In this document: one piece after another, positions 8,188-16,719 of the stretch
How the letters are laid out: each line of letters starts with the position of its first letter
How positions within the stretch are numbered: the stretch's first letter is position 1
Assembly (NCBI RefSeq): GCF_028550395.1
Contig: NZ_JAQQKW010000006.1
Coordinates: 124,001-188,000 of the forward strand
Direction of reading: 5' to 3'
Source: Asticcacaulis currens
Lineage (GTDB): Bacteria; Pseudomonadota; Alphaproteobacteria; Caulobacterales; Caulobacteraceae
DNA: 64,000 nucleotides
Notes under the pieces: generated by a model
Database searches by the model: none
What the model saw: the letters and a program-made list of their open reading frames with translations, nothing else
What the model was told of the DNA's origin: nothing
Translations under genes and position numbers: made by a program

Positions 8188-10074
8188 ATGACCCCAAGGC
8201 TCAGGCGTGTGTGGCGCTGGCTCGAAATCGACCGCGGCGGTGTCTTTCAGGCCCTGCGTCTGGCCTTCGCGGCGTGGCTGGCCTTTGCCATTGCCGCCCT
8301 CCTGCACGTCGAACACGCCTACTGGGCGGCCATGCCGGTCTGGGTGGTGTCGCAGCCGTCGCGCGGTCTGTTGCTGGAGCGCGCCTTTTTCCGCGTGCTG
8401 GGGACGCTGATCGGGGCCGGGGCAGGGTTCGTCATCCTCTGGCTGGCGGCGGGGCCGGGGGCGGGGATCGTGTTTCTGGCCCTATGGGTGGGGGGCAATG
8501 CCGGGCTGACGCACATCTTGCGCGGCGTGCACGGCTACGGGGCGCTGATGGCGGGCATGACGGCTGCGATTGTCGTCCTGCCGTCGCTGCTGACGCCGCA
8601 GGCCGCCAGCGAGGTGGCGCAGGCGCGCGTCGTTTGCACCCTGATCGGCGTGGCAGTGGTGACGGTGGTGACCGGCTTCTTTACGCCCGTCTCGCCGCGT
8701 GAGGAACTTTATCGCCGCCTGCGTCTGATTTCGCAGGAGGCGCAGGGCTTCGCCGCCAAGGCTATTGAAGCCCCCGACCTGCCCGATAGCCCCGAGACGG
8801 AGCGGCGTATTCTGGCCGAGATCAGCGATGTGGAAAACGCCGCCATTCTGATTTCCGCCGGATCGGTCGAGGGCTATCGCCGCCTGCGGCACCTCGATGC
8901 GCTGATTGCCGCCACACTGGCTGTCATGGCGGCGGGGCGGGCGGTCAGGGCGCGGCTGCGTCGCGGCGATACCCTGCCCGCGGACCTGCCCCGGCATCTG
9001 AACGACCCGGCGTGGCTGGCGGCCCTGCCCGGAACACAGCTCATCCCCGAAGCTGATCGTCTTCTCGACGCGCTGACGCAGCAGGCCGAGGCTGAACGCC
9101 GCCTGTTCGCCGTCTCGCCCAGGGCCGATGCGGCCTCTTTCGGCGACAAGGCGGTCTATCTGGCCCCCAATCGCGACCGCAGCATGGCCTTCCGCGCCGG
9201 CGGGGTGGCCGGGGGCGCGACCCTGATGGCCGTCGGACTGGCCTGGGCCGTGGAATGGCCTCTGGCCGAACTGACCGCCATGGGGGTGTGCATCTTCTCG
9301 ATGGTGCTGGGGCAGATGCCCCGTCCGCAGGTCACGGGTGTGCAACTCCTGCAAGGCATGGCGTGCGGCGTCGTCGCGGCCCTCCTCTATCGCCTGAGCC
9401 TTCAGCCTTATCTGCATGGGCCGGGGGCTGTGCTCGTCTCGCTGATTCCTGTCTTTGTGTTGGGCGCGCTGGCGCAGGTCAGCGTCAAAACGACGCCCTG
9501 GGCGGTCCACGCCAATATGGGCTTCCTGCTGACCAGTCAGGCCGGGGCGGCCGCCATTCCCATAGACCACGCGCTGGTCTCGTCGCTGGCCTTTCTCAGC
9601 GGGGTCGCCCTGGATTGCGCGGGTTTCACCCTCTATCCGCCTCAGGCGGTCAATCACGCGGCGGATGCCGCCAGCCGCATCCGTCGTGATCTGGAGGCCA
9701 TGATCCGTCGTCAGGGCCCGCTCCCGGCCTCTCAGTGGCGGCCGCACACGTCGCGTCAGATATTGCGCCTGATGCTGCATCTGGGGCGGGCGGGCAAGCT
9801 GGGGCAGGCGGCCCCCGACGGCATTCTGGCCGCGCTCAATCTGGGCCACGCCGTCACCCGGCTGCAAAGGCTGGCTGCCGATCCGGCGACGCGCGAGGGG
9901 GCGACTCTGGTTCTGCACCGCCTCGAAGGCTTTGCCGACCACACTGCCGAGACGGTGGCGGAGTTGCGGCGTCTGAGACTGGCGGACGCGGCGGTGCAGC
10001 GGGCGCTGGACAATACGATTGACGGGCTGGAGGCCGCCACGCCGGTCTTTGTCTTCAGCCATGCCGCGGATTAA
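8188..10074 (+). CDS. FUSC family inner-membrane transporter (aromatic acid/fusaric acid efflux type)
   Basis: 628 aa. Two hydrophobic blocks (about residues 20-165 and 335-470), each with several membrane segments, are separated and followed by soluble helical regions. This is the FUSC/AaeB layout. The N-terminus starts in the cytoplasm (RLRRVWRWLEIDRGGVFQALRLAFAAW), and the first block has the FUSC-like WAAMPVWVVSQPSRG. Family members export aromatic acids or fusaric acid together with an HlyD-type adaptor. No adaptor or outer-membrane partner is adjacent, so the substrate cannot be stated. The gene follows the YffB-like gene by 30 nt, with GAGGGAAG before the ATG. Confidence 0.85.
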   Translation: MTPRLRRVWRWLEIDRGGVFQALRLAFAAWLAFAIAALLHVEHAYWAAMPVWVVSQPSRGLLLERAFFRVLGTLIGAGAGFVILWLAAGPGAGIVFLALWVGGNAGLTHILRGVHGYGALMAGMTAAIVVLPSLLTPQAASEVAQARVVCTLIGVAVVTVVTGFFTPVSPREELYRRLRLISQEAQGFAAKAIEAPDLPDSPETERRILAEISDVENAAILISAGSVEGYRRLRHLDALIAATLAVMAAGRAVRARLRRGDTLPADLPRHLNDPAWLAALPGTQLIPEADRLLDALTQQAEAERRLFAVSPRADAASFGDKAVYLAPNRDRSMAFRAGGVAGGATLMAVGLAWAVEWPLAELTAMGVCIFSMVLGQMPRPQVTGVQLLQGMACGVVAALLYRLSLQPYLHGPGAVLVSLIPVFVLGALAQVSVKTTPWAVHANMGFLLTSQAGAAAIPIDHALVSSLAFLSGVALDCAGFTLYPPQAVNHAADAASRIRRDLEAMIRRQGPLPASQWRPHTSRQILRLMLHLGRAGKLGQAAPDGILAALNLGHAVTRLQRLAADPATREGATLVLHRLEGFADHTAETVAELRRLRLADAAVQRALDNTIDGLEAATPVFVFSHAAD

Positions 10075-10179
10075 TTTTATTTAATTCCGCTGCGTGCATC
10101 CAAACGGCCCTGTCTGCGCCTCTTATCCTACAGAGGCCACAAAGTGTGTGCCAAAAGGAATGGAGCGAAGGTTATGAAT

Positions 10180-10566
10180 ATGGAAGGTGTACAGGGCATT
10201 CTTGCGATTCTAATGGTCTTTGGGATGCCCGTGTTTATCGTTGGCATTGTGATGTTCTTTAGGGCAAGAGAACGAGCAGAAACCCAAAAAACCATCCGCA
10301 TGGCCATTGAAAAGGGCCAAGCCTTGCCGCCGGAATATCTGGATAGCCTTAAGAGATCTGGCAGTGGCAGGATTAAAACGCCGGTCAATGACATTCGCTC
10401 CGGTCTGATCCTGATGGCCGTGGCGCTGGGTCTGGTGGTCATGGACTATGTCCGCAATGACTACACGTTTGAGACCTTGTCCGGCATTGCGGCCATTCCG
10501 GGCTTTATCGGCGTCGCCCTGCTGATCATGGGCATTGTCGGTCTGAACACTCAGAAGAAGTCCTGA
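10180..10566 (+). CDS. DUF6249 family small membrane protein
   Basis: 128 aa with three hydrophobic segments: about residues 5-26, a central one near 78-95, and a C-terminal one near 103-122. Between the first two is a charged stretch (RARERAETQKTIRMAIEKGQ ending in LPPEYLD) typical of DUF6249 proteins encoded beside ECF sigma factors. Start choice: GAAGG ends eight bases before the ATG at 10180; the ATG at 10174 is only two bases from it and the GTG at 10144 has no site. The ECF sigma gene begins 28 nt downstream, suggesting one operon. Molecular role unknown. Confidence 0.75.
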   Translation: MEGVQGILAILMVFGMPVFIVGIVMFFRARERAETQKTIRMAIEKGQALPPEYLDSLKRSGSGRIKTPVNDIRSGLILMAVALGLVVMDYVRNDYTFETLSGIAAIPGFIGVALLIMGIVGLNTQKKS

Positions 10567-10594
10567 ACCGTAACGTTTTCAGGATCGACCCGCC

Positions 10595-11182
10595 ATGTCC
10601 GCCCCTTCCACCGCTGCCGGTTACCGACATCTGAGCGATCATGACCTGATCGCTCAGGCGGTGCTGGGCGCGTCCGACGCCTTCGGTGAACTGGTCAGGC
10701 GGCACTCGACGGCCCTGCGCACACATCTGCGGCGCATGGGGGCGCAGGGGGCCGATGCTGACGACATGGCGCAGGAGGCCTTTATCACGGCCTATGAGCG
10801 CCTGACCGAGTACCGGGCCGATGGTCCGTTTCTCAACTGGCTGAAGATGATCGCGGCCCGGCGTTACCTGCGCAAGGTCAAGACGACGCAGAAATACCTG
10901 CTGGTCGAGGACGTGACCCCCTATGAGTCCCCGCCCGACCTGCACAGGGCCGGGCAAGGCGAGGGGGCGGCGCGCGATCTGGACGGGGCCCTGTCGCGGC
11001 TGCGGCCGGCAGAGCGCCTGTGCGTGACGCTGAATATTTCCGGCGGCCTGAGCCATCAGGAGGTCTCGAACGAGACGGGCCTGCCGCTGGGGACGGTCAA
11101 GAGCCATATCAAACGCGGGCTGACGCAACTGAGGGCGATGCTGGACATGGCTGAGGCCGTGCCGGTCGCTATCGAAAGGTGA
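10595..11182 (+). CDS. RNA polymerase sigma factor, ECF family
   Basis: 195 aa with region 2 (about residues 20-95, core-binding helix DADDMAQEAFITAYERL) and region 4 (about 130-185, helix-turn-helix around LSHQEVSNETGLPLGTVKSH). No region 3 is present, as usual for ECF factors. The neighbour four bases downstream is a small single-span membrane protein in the position of an anti-sigma factor, and a DUF6249 protein lies upstream. The stimulus and target promoters are not evident from the sequence. Confidence 0.92.
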   Translation: MSAPSTAAGYRHLSDHDLIAQAVLGASDAFGELVRRHSTALRTHLRRMGAQGADADDMAQEAFITAYERLTEYRADGPFLNWLKMIAARRYLRKVKTTQKYLLVEDVTPYESPPDLHRAGQGEGAARDLDGALSRLRPAERLCVTLNISGGLSHQEVSNETGLPLGTVKSHIKRGLTQLRAMLDMAEAVPVAIER

Positions 11183-11186
11183 TGTC

Positions 11187-11612
11187 ATGAAGGATGAAGA
11201 CCTTTACCATCTGTTCCAGACGCCGATGCGCTTCGACGACGAACCGGCGTTTCAGGCGCGGATAATGCGCCGCCTGGGCGCCAAAAAATGGCTGCGTCAG
11301 GGCCTGATCGCTCTGGCGGGTCTGCTGGGCGGGCTTTACGCCCTGACCCAGATCGTGCGCCTCCCCGGCCTGTCGCCCACGGCGCAGGCCGCTACGCGAC
11401 CGGCGGCGGCCCCGGATGCCACCTTCGAAGCCGGAATCGGTTTCGGGCGAGAACTGTTGGAAAATCTGGCCAACGGGCTGGCGCTGACCTTAAGCAAGTC
11501 CACGGATTATTTGGCCTTCGCGCAATCGCCCCTCTTTTTTTGGATCAGCTTTTCGCTATGTATGAGCATTGTCGGCCTGTACCTCGTCAACATGCGTGAA
11601 GAGGGGATATAG
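11187..11612 (+). CDS. Small membrane protein, candidate anti-sigma factor
   Basis: 141 aa. The cytoplasmic N-terminus (about residues 1-35, acidic then basic) is followed by a membrane segment near 36-56, a periplasmic stretch rich in Ala and Pro, and a second hydrophobic segment near 112-132. It starts four bases after the ECF sigma gene and is probably translationally coupled to it. Position, size and topology suggest an anti-sigma factor or sigma-associated membrane protein, but there is no zinc-binding HxxxCxxC motif. Its TAG stop (11610-11612) is the first triplet of a palindromic repeat that begins TAGAGC. Confidence 0.65.
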   Translation: MKDEDLYHLFQTPMRFDDEPAFQARIMRRLGAKKWLRQGLIALAGLLGGLYALTQIVRLPGLSPTAQAATRPAAAPDATFEAGIGFGRELLENLANGLALTLSKSTDYLAFAQSPLFFWISFSLCMSIVGLYLVNMREEGI

Positions 11613-11724
11613 AGCGCCATCCGATAAAGTGCCATAAAAGCTTCTTGGCGCTTTTCGGAAAAATTGCGCGACCGAACAAAAACCTAGAACATTCGGCGGC
11701 TGACCTGAGCCGACGAATGCTCTA
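11610..11724 (+). repeat. RIME-like composite palindromic repeat, copy 2 (full length)
   Basis: A 115-bp element bounded by TAGAGC (11610-11615) and GCTCTA (11719-11724), so its ends are a 6-bp terminal inverted repeat. Module B runs from 11610 to about 11675. It is followed by a GAACAAAAACC spacer, then module A (11685-11724), which contains GGCGGCT, CTGAGCCGACGAA and GCTCTA and is nearly identical to the module A of the copy at 21935-22052. The first three bases are the stop codon of the preceding gene. It fills most of the gap before panB. Confidence 0.75.
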
Positions 11725-11774
11725 GGCCACTCCCTGCCGGTCATTCGCCCGGCTGAGCGAAAGGTGCCTTCAAG

Positions 11775-12596
11775 GTGAGCAGCCATACCCCATCCCCCGT
11801 CAAGCGCCTGACCGCGCCGGAAATCTATGCGCGCAAGGGCGGTACGCCCCTGGTCAGCCTGACTGCCTATGATGCGCCCATGGCGGAAATTCTCGACGAT
11901 CACTGCGATATCCTGCTGGTCGGCGACAGCGTCGGCATGGTGGTGCACGGCCTGCCCAATACGCTGGGCGTGACGATGGACATGATGATCCTGCACGGTC
12001 AGGCGGTGATGCGCGGGGCCAGACGCGCCTTCGTCGTCGTCGATATGCCGTTCGGCTCCTATGAAGGCGATCCGGAGGTGGCTTTTGACAATGCCGCGCG
12101 CCTGCTGAAAGAAACCGGCGCACAGGCGGTCAAGGTCGAAAGCGGTCCGACAGTCGCCCGCACCATCGCCTATCTGACGCAGCGCGGCATCCCGGTCATG
12201 GGCCATATCGGTCTGCGCCCGCAGGCGGTCAATGTCGATGGCGGTTTCCGCGCCAAGGGCCGCACCCCCGAAGAGCGCGAAAAAGTCCTTCAGGAGGCCC
12301 GCGATACCGACGCCGCCGGGGCCTTTGCCATCGTGATCGAGGGCGTGGCCGCCGATCTGGCCGGAGAGATTACGGCGGCGGTCAAGGCCCCCACCATCGG
12401 CATCGGCGCCTCGGCGGCCTGTGACGGGCAGATACTGGTCGTCGATGACATGCTGGGTCAGTTCGACTGGTCGCCAAAATTCGTGCGCCGCTACGCTGCC
12501 TTACGCGAAACCATCGGGGAAGCGGCCGCGGCCTACGCCAAAGATGTCAGAAGCCGCGACTTTCCGGCCCCACAAGAGACATATTTTGCGAAGTAG
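11775..12596 (+). CDS. panB: 3-methyl-2-oxobutanoate hydroxymethyltransferase
   Basis: 273 aa, normal length. Transfers a one-carbon unit from methylene-tetrahydrofolate to 2-oxoisovalerate, giving ketopantoate in pantothenate/CoA synthesis. It folds as a TIM barrel. Family motifs are all present: [13 protein letters not shown] (metal-binding Asp), [23 protein letters not shown] and [14 protein letters not shown]. It starts with GTG at 11775, placed by the family N-terminus and a GAAAGG site about ten bases upstream. It stands alone between two palindromic repeats; panC and panE are not nearby. Confidence 0.95.
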   Translation: MSSHTPSPVKRLTAPEIYARKGGTPLVSLTAYDAPMAEILDDHCDILLVGDSVGMVVHGLPNTLGVTMDMMILHGQAVMRGARRAFVVVDMPFGSYEGDPEVAFDNAARLLKETGAQAVKVESGPTVARTIAYLTQRGIPVMGHIGLRPQAVNVDGGFRAKGRTPEEREKVLQEARDTDAAGAFAIVIEGVAADLAGEITAAVKAPTIGIGASAACDGQILVVDDMLGQFDWSPKFVRRYAALRETIGEAAAAYAKDVRSRDFPAPQETYFAK

Positions 12597-12632
12597 AATG
12601 ACAACCCTGATGGGGCGTCATCTTCTGGGGTC

Positions 12633-12681
12633 ACATGCCCTGTACGAAAAACCGGTTTCCACTTTTTCGGGGCATGTTCTA
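12633..12681 (-). repeat. RIME-like palindromic repeat, copy 3 (module B only)
   Basis: Arms ACATGCCC (12633-12640) and GGGCATGT (12670-12677) pair perfectly. Inside, CGAAAAA pairs with TTTTTCG around ACCGGTTTCCAC. Read on the minus strand it begins TAGAACATGCCCCG and contains the GTGGAAACCGG core seen in palindromic elements of many alphaproteobacteria. It lies between panB and the next gene and could also fold as an mRNA 3' end for panB. Confidence 0.7.
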
Positions 12682-12784
12682 ATGGTGATTGCGCATCCGG
12701 CCTGTTGCGGCTAGGTTCGCGCCAGATTTACCGGCGACCGCCGTGCGGCGGTCCCGTCAGTGTGTTCTGAGACAAGGAATAAAC

Positions 12785-13516
12785 GTGAGCGATATTTTCG
12801 AGGAAGCCGAAGAAGGTCTGCGTCAGGACCGTTGGGCCGCCATCGCAAAAAAGAGCGCCCCCTGGGTTGGTGGCGCACTGGCCGTGGCGCTGATCGGGGC
12901 TCTGGGCTTCTGGGGCTATACGTCGTGGGAGGCCGGGCGCATCAGCAAGGCGTCCGAATCCTATGTCGTCGCTCAGGACGCCCTGACCAAGAATGATAAG
13001 GGCGCAGCCAGGACGGCCCTGCAAAAGGTCGTGGACGCAGGCGCGCCGGGTTACAAGGCCCTGGCCCTGTCGCAACTGGCCGGGCTGGCCGTTGAGGACA
13101 ACAAGACCGACGAAGCCGTCAAGCTGCTGGAAGAGGCGTCGAAGACCTCTTCGGACCCCTTGATTGCCGATCTGGCGACGCTGAAGGCTACCTTCCTGAT
13201 CATGGACAAGGCGTCGTTTGACGACGTTGAAAAGCGCCTGACGCCGCTGACCAAGGAAGGCCGCCCCTATGCGGCGCTGGCCAAGGAAGCGCTGGCCATG
13301 GCCAAGATCCAGAAGGGCGACCTGCAGGGGGCGCGTGGCGATCTTCAGGCGCTGGCCTTCTCGCTCGATGCGTCTGACCCGCTCAAGCAGCGCGCCCAGA
13401 TGGCGGTGGCCCTGATCGACTCCGGCGGGGCCGAAGTGGCACGTCAGGCGATCAAGCTGCCGGAAGTAAAGGCGCAGCCGCAGATGGCGGCACCGCTCAA
13501 CCTGCCGCAACAGTAA
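12785..13516 (+). CDS. YfgM-like tetratricopeptide periplasmic protein
   Basis: 243 aa from GTG 12785. A short cytoplasmic part is followed by one membrane anchor (about residues 25-48, GGALAVALIGALGFWGYTSW) and a periplasmic helical domain of TPR-like repeats (TPR_21). This is the layout of E. coli YfgM, an ancillary factor of the SecYEG translocon and periplasmic chaperone network. The order yfgM-bamB-der matches E. coli. The start has AAGGA about eight bases upstream; longer in-frame sequence runs into non-coding repeat DNA. BamB begins 40 nt downstream. Confidence 0.85.
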   Translation: MSDIFEEAEEGLRQDRWAAIAKKSAPWVGGALAVALIGALGFWGYTSWEAGRISKASESYVVAQDALTKNDKGAARTALQKVVDAGAPGYKALALSQLAGLAVEDNKTDEAVKLLEEASKTSSDPLIADLATLKATFLIMDKASFDDVEKRLTPLTKEGRPYAALAKEALAMAKIQKGDLQGARGDLQALAFSLDASDPLKQRAQMAVALIDSGGAEVARQAIKLPEVKAQPQMAAPLNLPQQ

Positions 13517-13556
13517 CCTACCCACCCGACTAACCCGCCTTGATGAGAAAGCCCTG

Positions 13557-14972
13557 ATGACGGCAAAGACTTCCCACCATAACGGCCACCAAACCGGTCG
13601 TATCCTGACCGCCACGGCTATGGCGCTGGTGCTGGGCGCGGGGCTTTCGGGCTGCTCGACCATCCAGAAGATCAACCCGCTCAAGAAGGAAGAGCCGAAA
13701 GAGGTCGCTACGCAGGGCGAACGCATCTCCATCGTCGCCTTCGAGCAAAAGGTGCAGCCGTCCGAGCGTCTGGCCGGTAAGGACTTTTACCTGCCGTCGC
13801 CGCAGCCGGTCGCTGACTGGCCCTTTGCCAGCGGCCCGACCACGACGGTCGAGCACGCCGCGGCGGCGGAGCAGTTCAAAATCGCCTGGTCGAAATCGGT
13901 GGGTACGGGCTCGTCGCGCACGGCTCAGGTCGTCGCCTCGCCGGTATCGGATGGCAAGGTGATCTACGCCATGGACGGCGAAGCGCGCATCCGGGCCTTC
14001 GACGTCAATAGCGGCAATGAGCTGTGGACGCGCGACCTCAATCCGGACATCCGCCGCGACAAGGACGCCTTTGGCGGCGGTCTCGCCGTTTCGGGCGGCA
14101 AGCTCTATGTGACTTCCGGCTTCCGTCTGGTCGCCGCCGTCAACGCCTCAACGGGCGAAGTCCTGTGGACCAAGACCTTCGACAGCCCGCTGCGTGCCGC
14201 CCCGGCGGTGAACGGCAATGTCGTGGTCTTCAGCGACGTCGATAACCAGATGATTGCGCTGAACAAAGAGACGGGTGAACCCGCCTGGACCTATCAGGCG
14301 CTGGTGGAACCGGCGCGCATCCTGCGCACCACCTCGCCGGCCATCTATGAAAACCTGTTTATCGCGCCGTTTTCATCGGGCGAACTGGTCGGCCTCGATG
14401 CCAATAGCGGTCAGCAGGTGTGGACCCAGACCCTGGCGCAATCGACGCGCACCAACGCCCTGTCGGAAATCCGCGACATTTCCGGCCGTCCGCTGGTGGC
14501 GAACAACCTCGTCTATGCCGCCAGCCATTCGGGCGTCTTTTCGGCGCTGGATGCCAAGTCGGGTCAGCGGCGCTGGTCGGTCAATGCCGATTCGACCAAT
14601 GCCCCGTGGGTAGCGGGCGATGCCGTCTATCTCTCGACGCTGCAAAGCGAGCTGATGGCGGCCAATGCCGCTTCGGGTCAGGTCTATTGGCTGGTCGATC
14701 TTAATCAGGGCCGCACCAAGACCAAAAAGACCTTCTTCGGTCTGGGCAGCGCGAAAAAGGTCAAGAACCTGCCCGTGTGGACCGGTCCCATCCTGGCCTC
14801 CAACCGCCTGATCATGGTCAATTCCGAAGGCGAAATGGTCGCCTTCGACCCCAAGACCGGCGCGCGCAAGGAGACGCTGAAACTGGGTGATGCGGCCTAT
14901 CTGGCCCCCATCGTGGTGGGGGACAAGCTGTTCGTTCTGACCGACAAGGCGAAGCTGATCGCCGTCCAGTAA
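13557..14972 (+). CDS. bamB: Outer membrane protein assembly factor BamB
   Basis: 471 aa. Lipoprotein of the BAM complex, which inserts beta-barrel proteins into the outer membrane. A lipoprotein signal peptide ends at the lipobox LSGC (Cys about 33). The rest is an eight-bladed propeller with repeated PQQ-type blade motifs such as ASTGEVLWT, KETGEPAWT, ANSGQQVWT and AKSGQRRWS. Context supports it: the YfgM-like gene lies just upstream and der follows behind a strong terminator. Confidence 0.93.
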   Translation: MTAKTSHHNGHQTGRILTATAMALVLGAGLSGCSTIQKINPLKKEEPKEVATQGERISIVAFEQKVQPSERLAGKDFYLPSPQPVADWPFASGPTTTVEHAAAAEQFKIAWSKSVGTGSSRTAQVVASPVSDGKVIYAMDGEARIRAFDVNSGNELWTRDLNPDIRRDKDAFGGGLAVSGGKLYVTSGFRLVAAVNASTGEVLWTKTFDSPLRAAPAVNGNVVVFSDVDNQMIALNKETGEPAWTYQALVEPARILRTTSPAIYENLFIAPFSSGELVGLDANSGQQVWTQTLAQSTRTNALSEIRDISGRPLVANNLVYAASHSGVFSALDAKSGQRRWSVNADSTNAPWVAGDAVYLSTLQSELMAANAASGQVYWLVDLNQGRTKTKKTFFGLGSAKKVKNLPVWTGPILASNRLIMVNSEGEMVAFDPKTGARKETLKLGDAAYLAPIVVGDKLFVLTDKAKLIAVQ

Positions 14973-14998
14973 GCGATCTCACCGCTATGAACATTCGG

Positions 14999-15038
14999 AT
15001 GCAGGAGGCGAGCCTCCTGCATCTTTTCTTTTTTTTAC
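14999..15038 (+). terminator. Rho-independent terminator after bamB
   Basis: A perfect 10-bp stem ATGCAGGAGG/CCTCCTGCAT (14999-15008 with 15013-15022) with a CGAG loop is followed by CTTTTCTTTTTTTT. It lies 26 nt after the bamB stop and 27 nt before the der start, so it closes the yfgM-bamB unit. Confidence 0.9.
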
Positions 15039-15064
15039 ACGGTATCTCCTGTAATAACCCCCTC

Positions 15065-16684
15065 ATGACCTTAAAAATCGCCATTGTCGGCCGTCCGAAC
15101 GTCGGCAAATCCACCCTGTTCAACCGTCTTGCGGGTAAAAAGCTGGCCATTGTCGATGACCAGCCCGGCGTGACGCGCGACCGCCGCTACGCTTCGGGCC
15201 ATATCGGCGACATTGATCTCGACCTCATCGACACCGCCGGTTTCGAAGACGTGGCTGACACCTCTCTGGAAGCGCGGATGCGCCAGCAGACCGAAAAGGC
15301 CATCGAGGAATGCGACGTCGCCCTGTTCGTCATGGACGCCCGCGAAGGCGTGGTGCCGCTCGATCGCATCTTTGCCGACATCCTGCGCTTCAAGGACAAG
15401 CCGGTCATCCTGATCGCCAACAAGGCGGAGGGCCACGCCGGTTTTGCCGGGGCCGAAGAGGCGCACGTCTTGGGCTTCGGCGCGCCGCTGCACCTGTCGG
15501 CGGAGCACGGGGAGGGGATTTCCGAGCTTTATGAGGCGCTGGAAAAGTACCGCCAGCTGATCGAAGGCGACTTCATCGCCGATCAGGACGAAGACGAGGA
15601 TGAGGACACCAAGCCCGTCCGCATCGCCATTATCGGGCGTCCCAATGCCGGTAAATCGACCCTGATCAACCGCCTGCTGGGCGAAGACCGCCTGCTGACC
15701 GGGCCGGAGGCGGGTATCACCCGCGACTCGATCTCGGTCGATTGGGAGTATGAAGGGCGCAAGATTCGCCTCGTCGATACGGCCGGTCTGCGGCGCAAGG
15801 CGCGCGTGCAGGAAAAGCTGGAAAAGCTCTCGACCGCCGACACCATCCGCGCCATCACCTTCGCCGAGGTGGTAATCCTGGTCATGGATCAGGAAAACGC
15901 CTTTGAAACGCAGGACCTTCAGATCGCCGATCTGGTCGAACGCGAAGGCCGCGCCCTGATCTATGTCATCTCCAAATGGGATACGGTCGAAGAACCGCAG
16001 GCACGCCTGCACGAACTGAGCGAGATCGCCGAGCGCATGTTGCCGCAACTGCGCGGGGCCCCGTTTGTGGCTCTGTCGGCGCTGAACGGGCGCGGGCTCG
16101 ACCGGCTGATGCCCGCCGTGCTGAAGGCCTATCGCAACTGGTCGGCCAAGGTGAAGACGCGCGACCTCAATGACTGGCTGAAACTGGCCATCCAGCGTCA
16201 CCCGCCCCCCGCCGTGGACGGCAAGCGCATCAAGCCGAAATATATGGCGCAGACCAAGGGGCGCCCGCCCACTTTCGTGCTGTTCGCCAGCCGCGCCTAT
16301 GCCATGCCGGCCCACTATCAACGCTACCTTATCAATAGCTTGCGCGAATCTTTTGATATGCCGGGCGTGCCTATTCGCCTGAGCGTCAAGGCCAATGCGG
16401 GTGTCAATCCCTTCGATGAAGGCGGCAGCAAGGACACCAGTGGCCCGCCGCGTGTGCGCGCCAAGCCGAAGATCAAGCCGGGCGAAAAGCCGGCTCACCC
16501 CAACCGTGTCAAGCAGAAGCCAAAAGAGCTCAAAGAGCGAAGCGTTAGCTCAACCAAAAGCATGACTGCGACGCCCAAGGTGGTGGTCAAGGCGCGCACC
16601 TCGCGCAGCCTTGGGCCTTCGACCAAGCCCGGTGCCGCCGCCCCAGGTGGCCGCAGCAAACCTGCGGGCAAGGGCAAGCGGTAA
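15065..16684 (+). CDS. der: Ribosome biogenesis GTPase Der (EngA)
   Basis: 539 aa from ATG 15065. Two GTPase domains in tandem, each with G1 to G4 motifs: P-loops GRPNVGKST (about 8-16) and GRPNAGKST (about residue 192), with DTAG in each. A C-terminal KH-like domain covers about residues 355-445. Der acts in 50S subunit maturation. The C-terminal 95 residues are a long basic Lys/Pro/Ser extension, longer than in E. coli Der and probably RNA-binding. An ATG at 14987 would place the terminator inside the gene, so 15065 is used; it gives the standard N-terminus MTLKIAIVGRPN. Confidence 0.97.
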   Translation: MTLKIAIVGRPNVGKSTLFNRLAGKKLAIVDDQPGVTRDRRYASGHIGDIDLDLIDTAGFEDVADTSLEARMRQQTEKAIEECDVALFVMDAREGVVPLDRIFADILRFKDKPVILIANKAEGHAGFAGAEEAHVLGFGAPLHLSAEHGEGISELYEALEKYRQLIEGDFIADQDEDEDEDTKPVRIAIIGRPNAGKSTLINRLLGEDRLLTGPEAGITRDSISVDWEYEGRKIRLVDTAGLRRKARVQEKLEKLSTADTIRAITFAEVVILVMDQENAFETQDLQIADLVEREGRALIYVISKWDTVEEPQARLHELSEIAERMLPQLRGAPFVALSALNGRGLDRLMPAVLKAYRNWSAKVKTRDLNDWLKLAIQRHPPPAVDGKRIKPKYMAQTKGRPPTFVLFASRAYAMPAHYQRYLINSLRESFDMPGVPIRLSVKANAGVNPFDEGGSKDTSGPPRVRAKPKIKPGEKPAHPNRVKQKPKELKERSVSSTKSMTATPKVVVKARTSRSLGPSTKPGAAAPGGRSKPAGKGKR

Positions 16685-16719
16685 ATACATCCTCCCCTGT
16701 CAAGTAGGGGAGGGTGAAA

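Noticed and set aside
8482-10062. A 526-codon open frame on the minus strand
   Set aside because: It lies fully antisense to the FUSC transporter gene, has Arg/Gln/Gly-rich low-complexity composition and no recognisable domain; a shadow of high-GC coding DNA.
10071-10084. TTAA-N6-TTAA, resembling a CtrA box
   Set aside because: The CtrA consensus needs a 7-base spacer; this has 6, and the first TTAA includes the stop codon of the FUSC gene. No full TTAA-N7-TTAA was found in the gaps examined.
14987-15064. An N-terminal extension of Der
   Set aside because: It would contain a strong Rho-independent terminator within the coding sequence and has no family similarity; ATG 15065 gives the standard start.
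15071-16498. A 475-codon minus-strand open frame
   Set aside because: Antisense to der, whose two P-loops and DTAG motifs prove the plus strand is coding.
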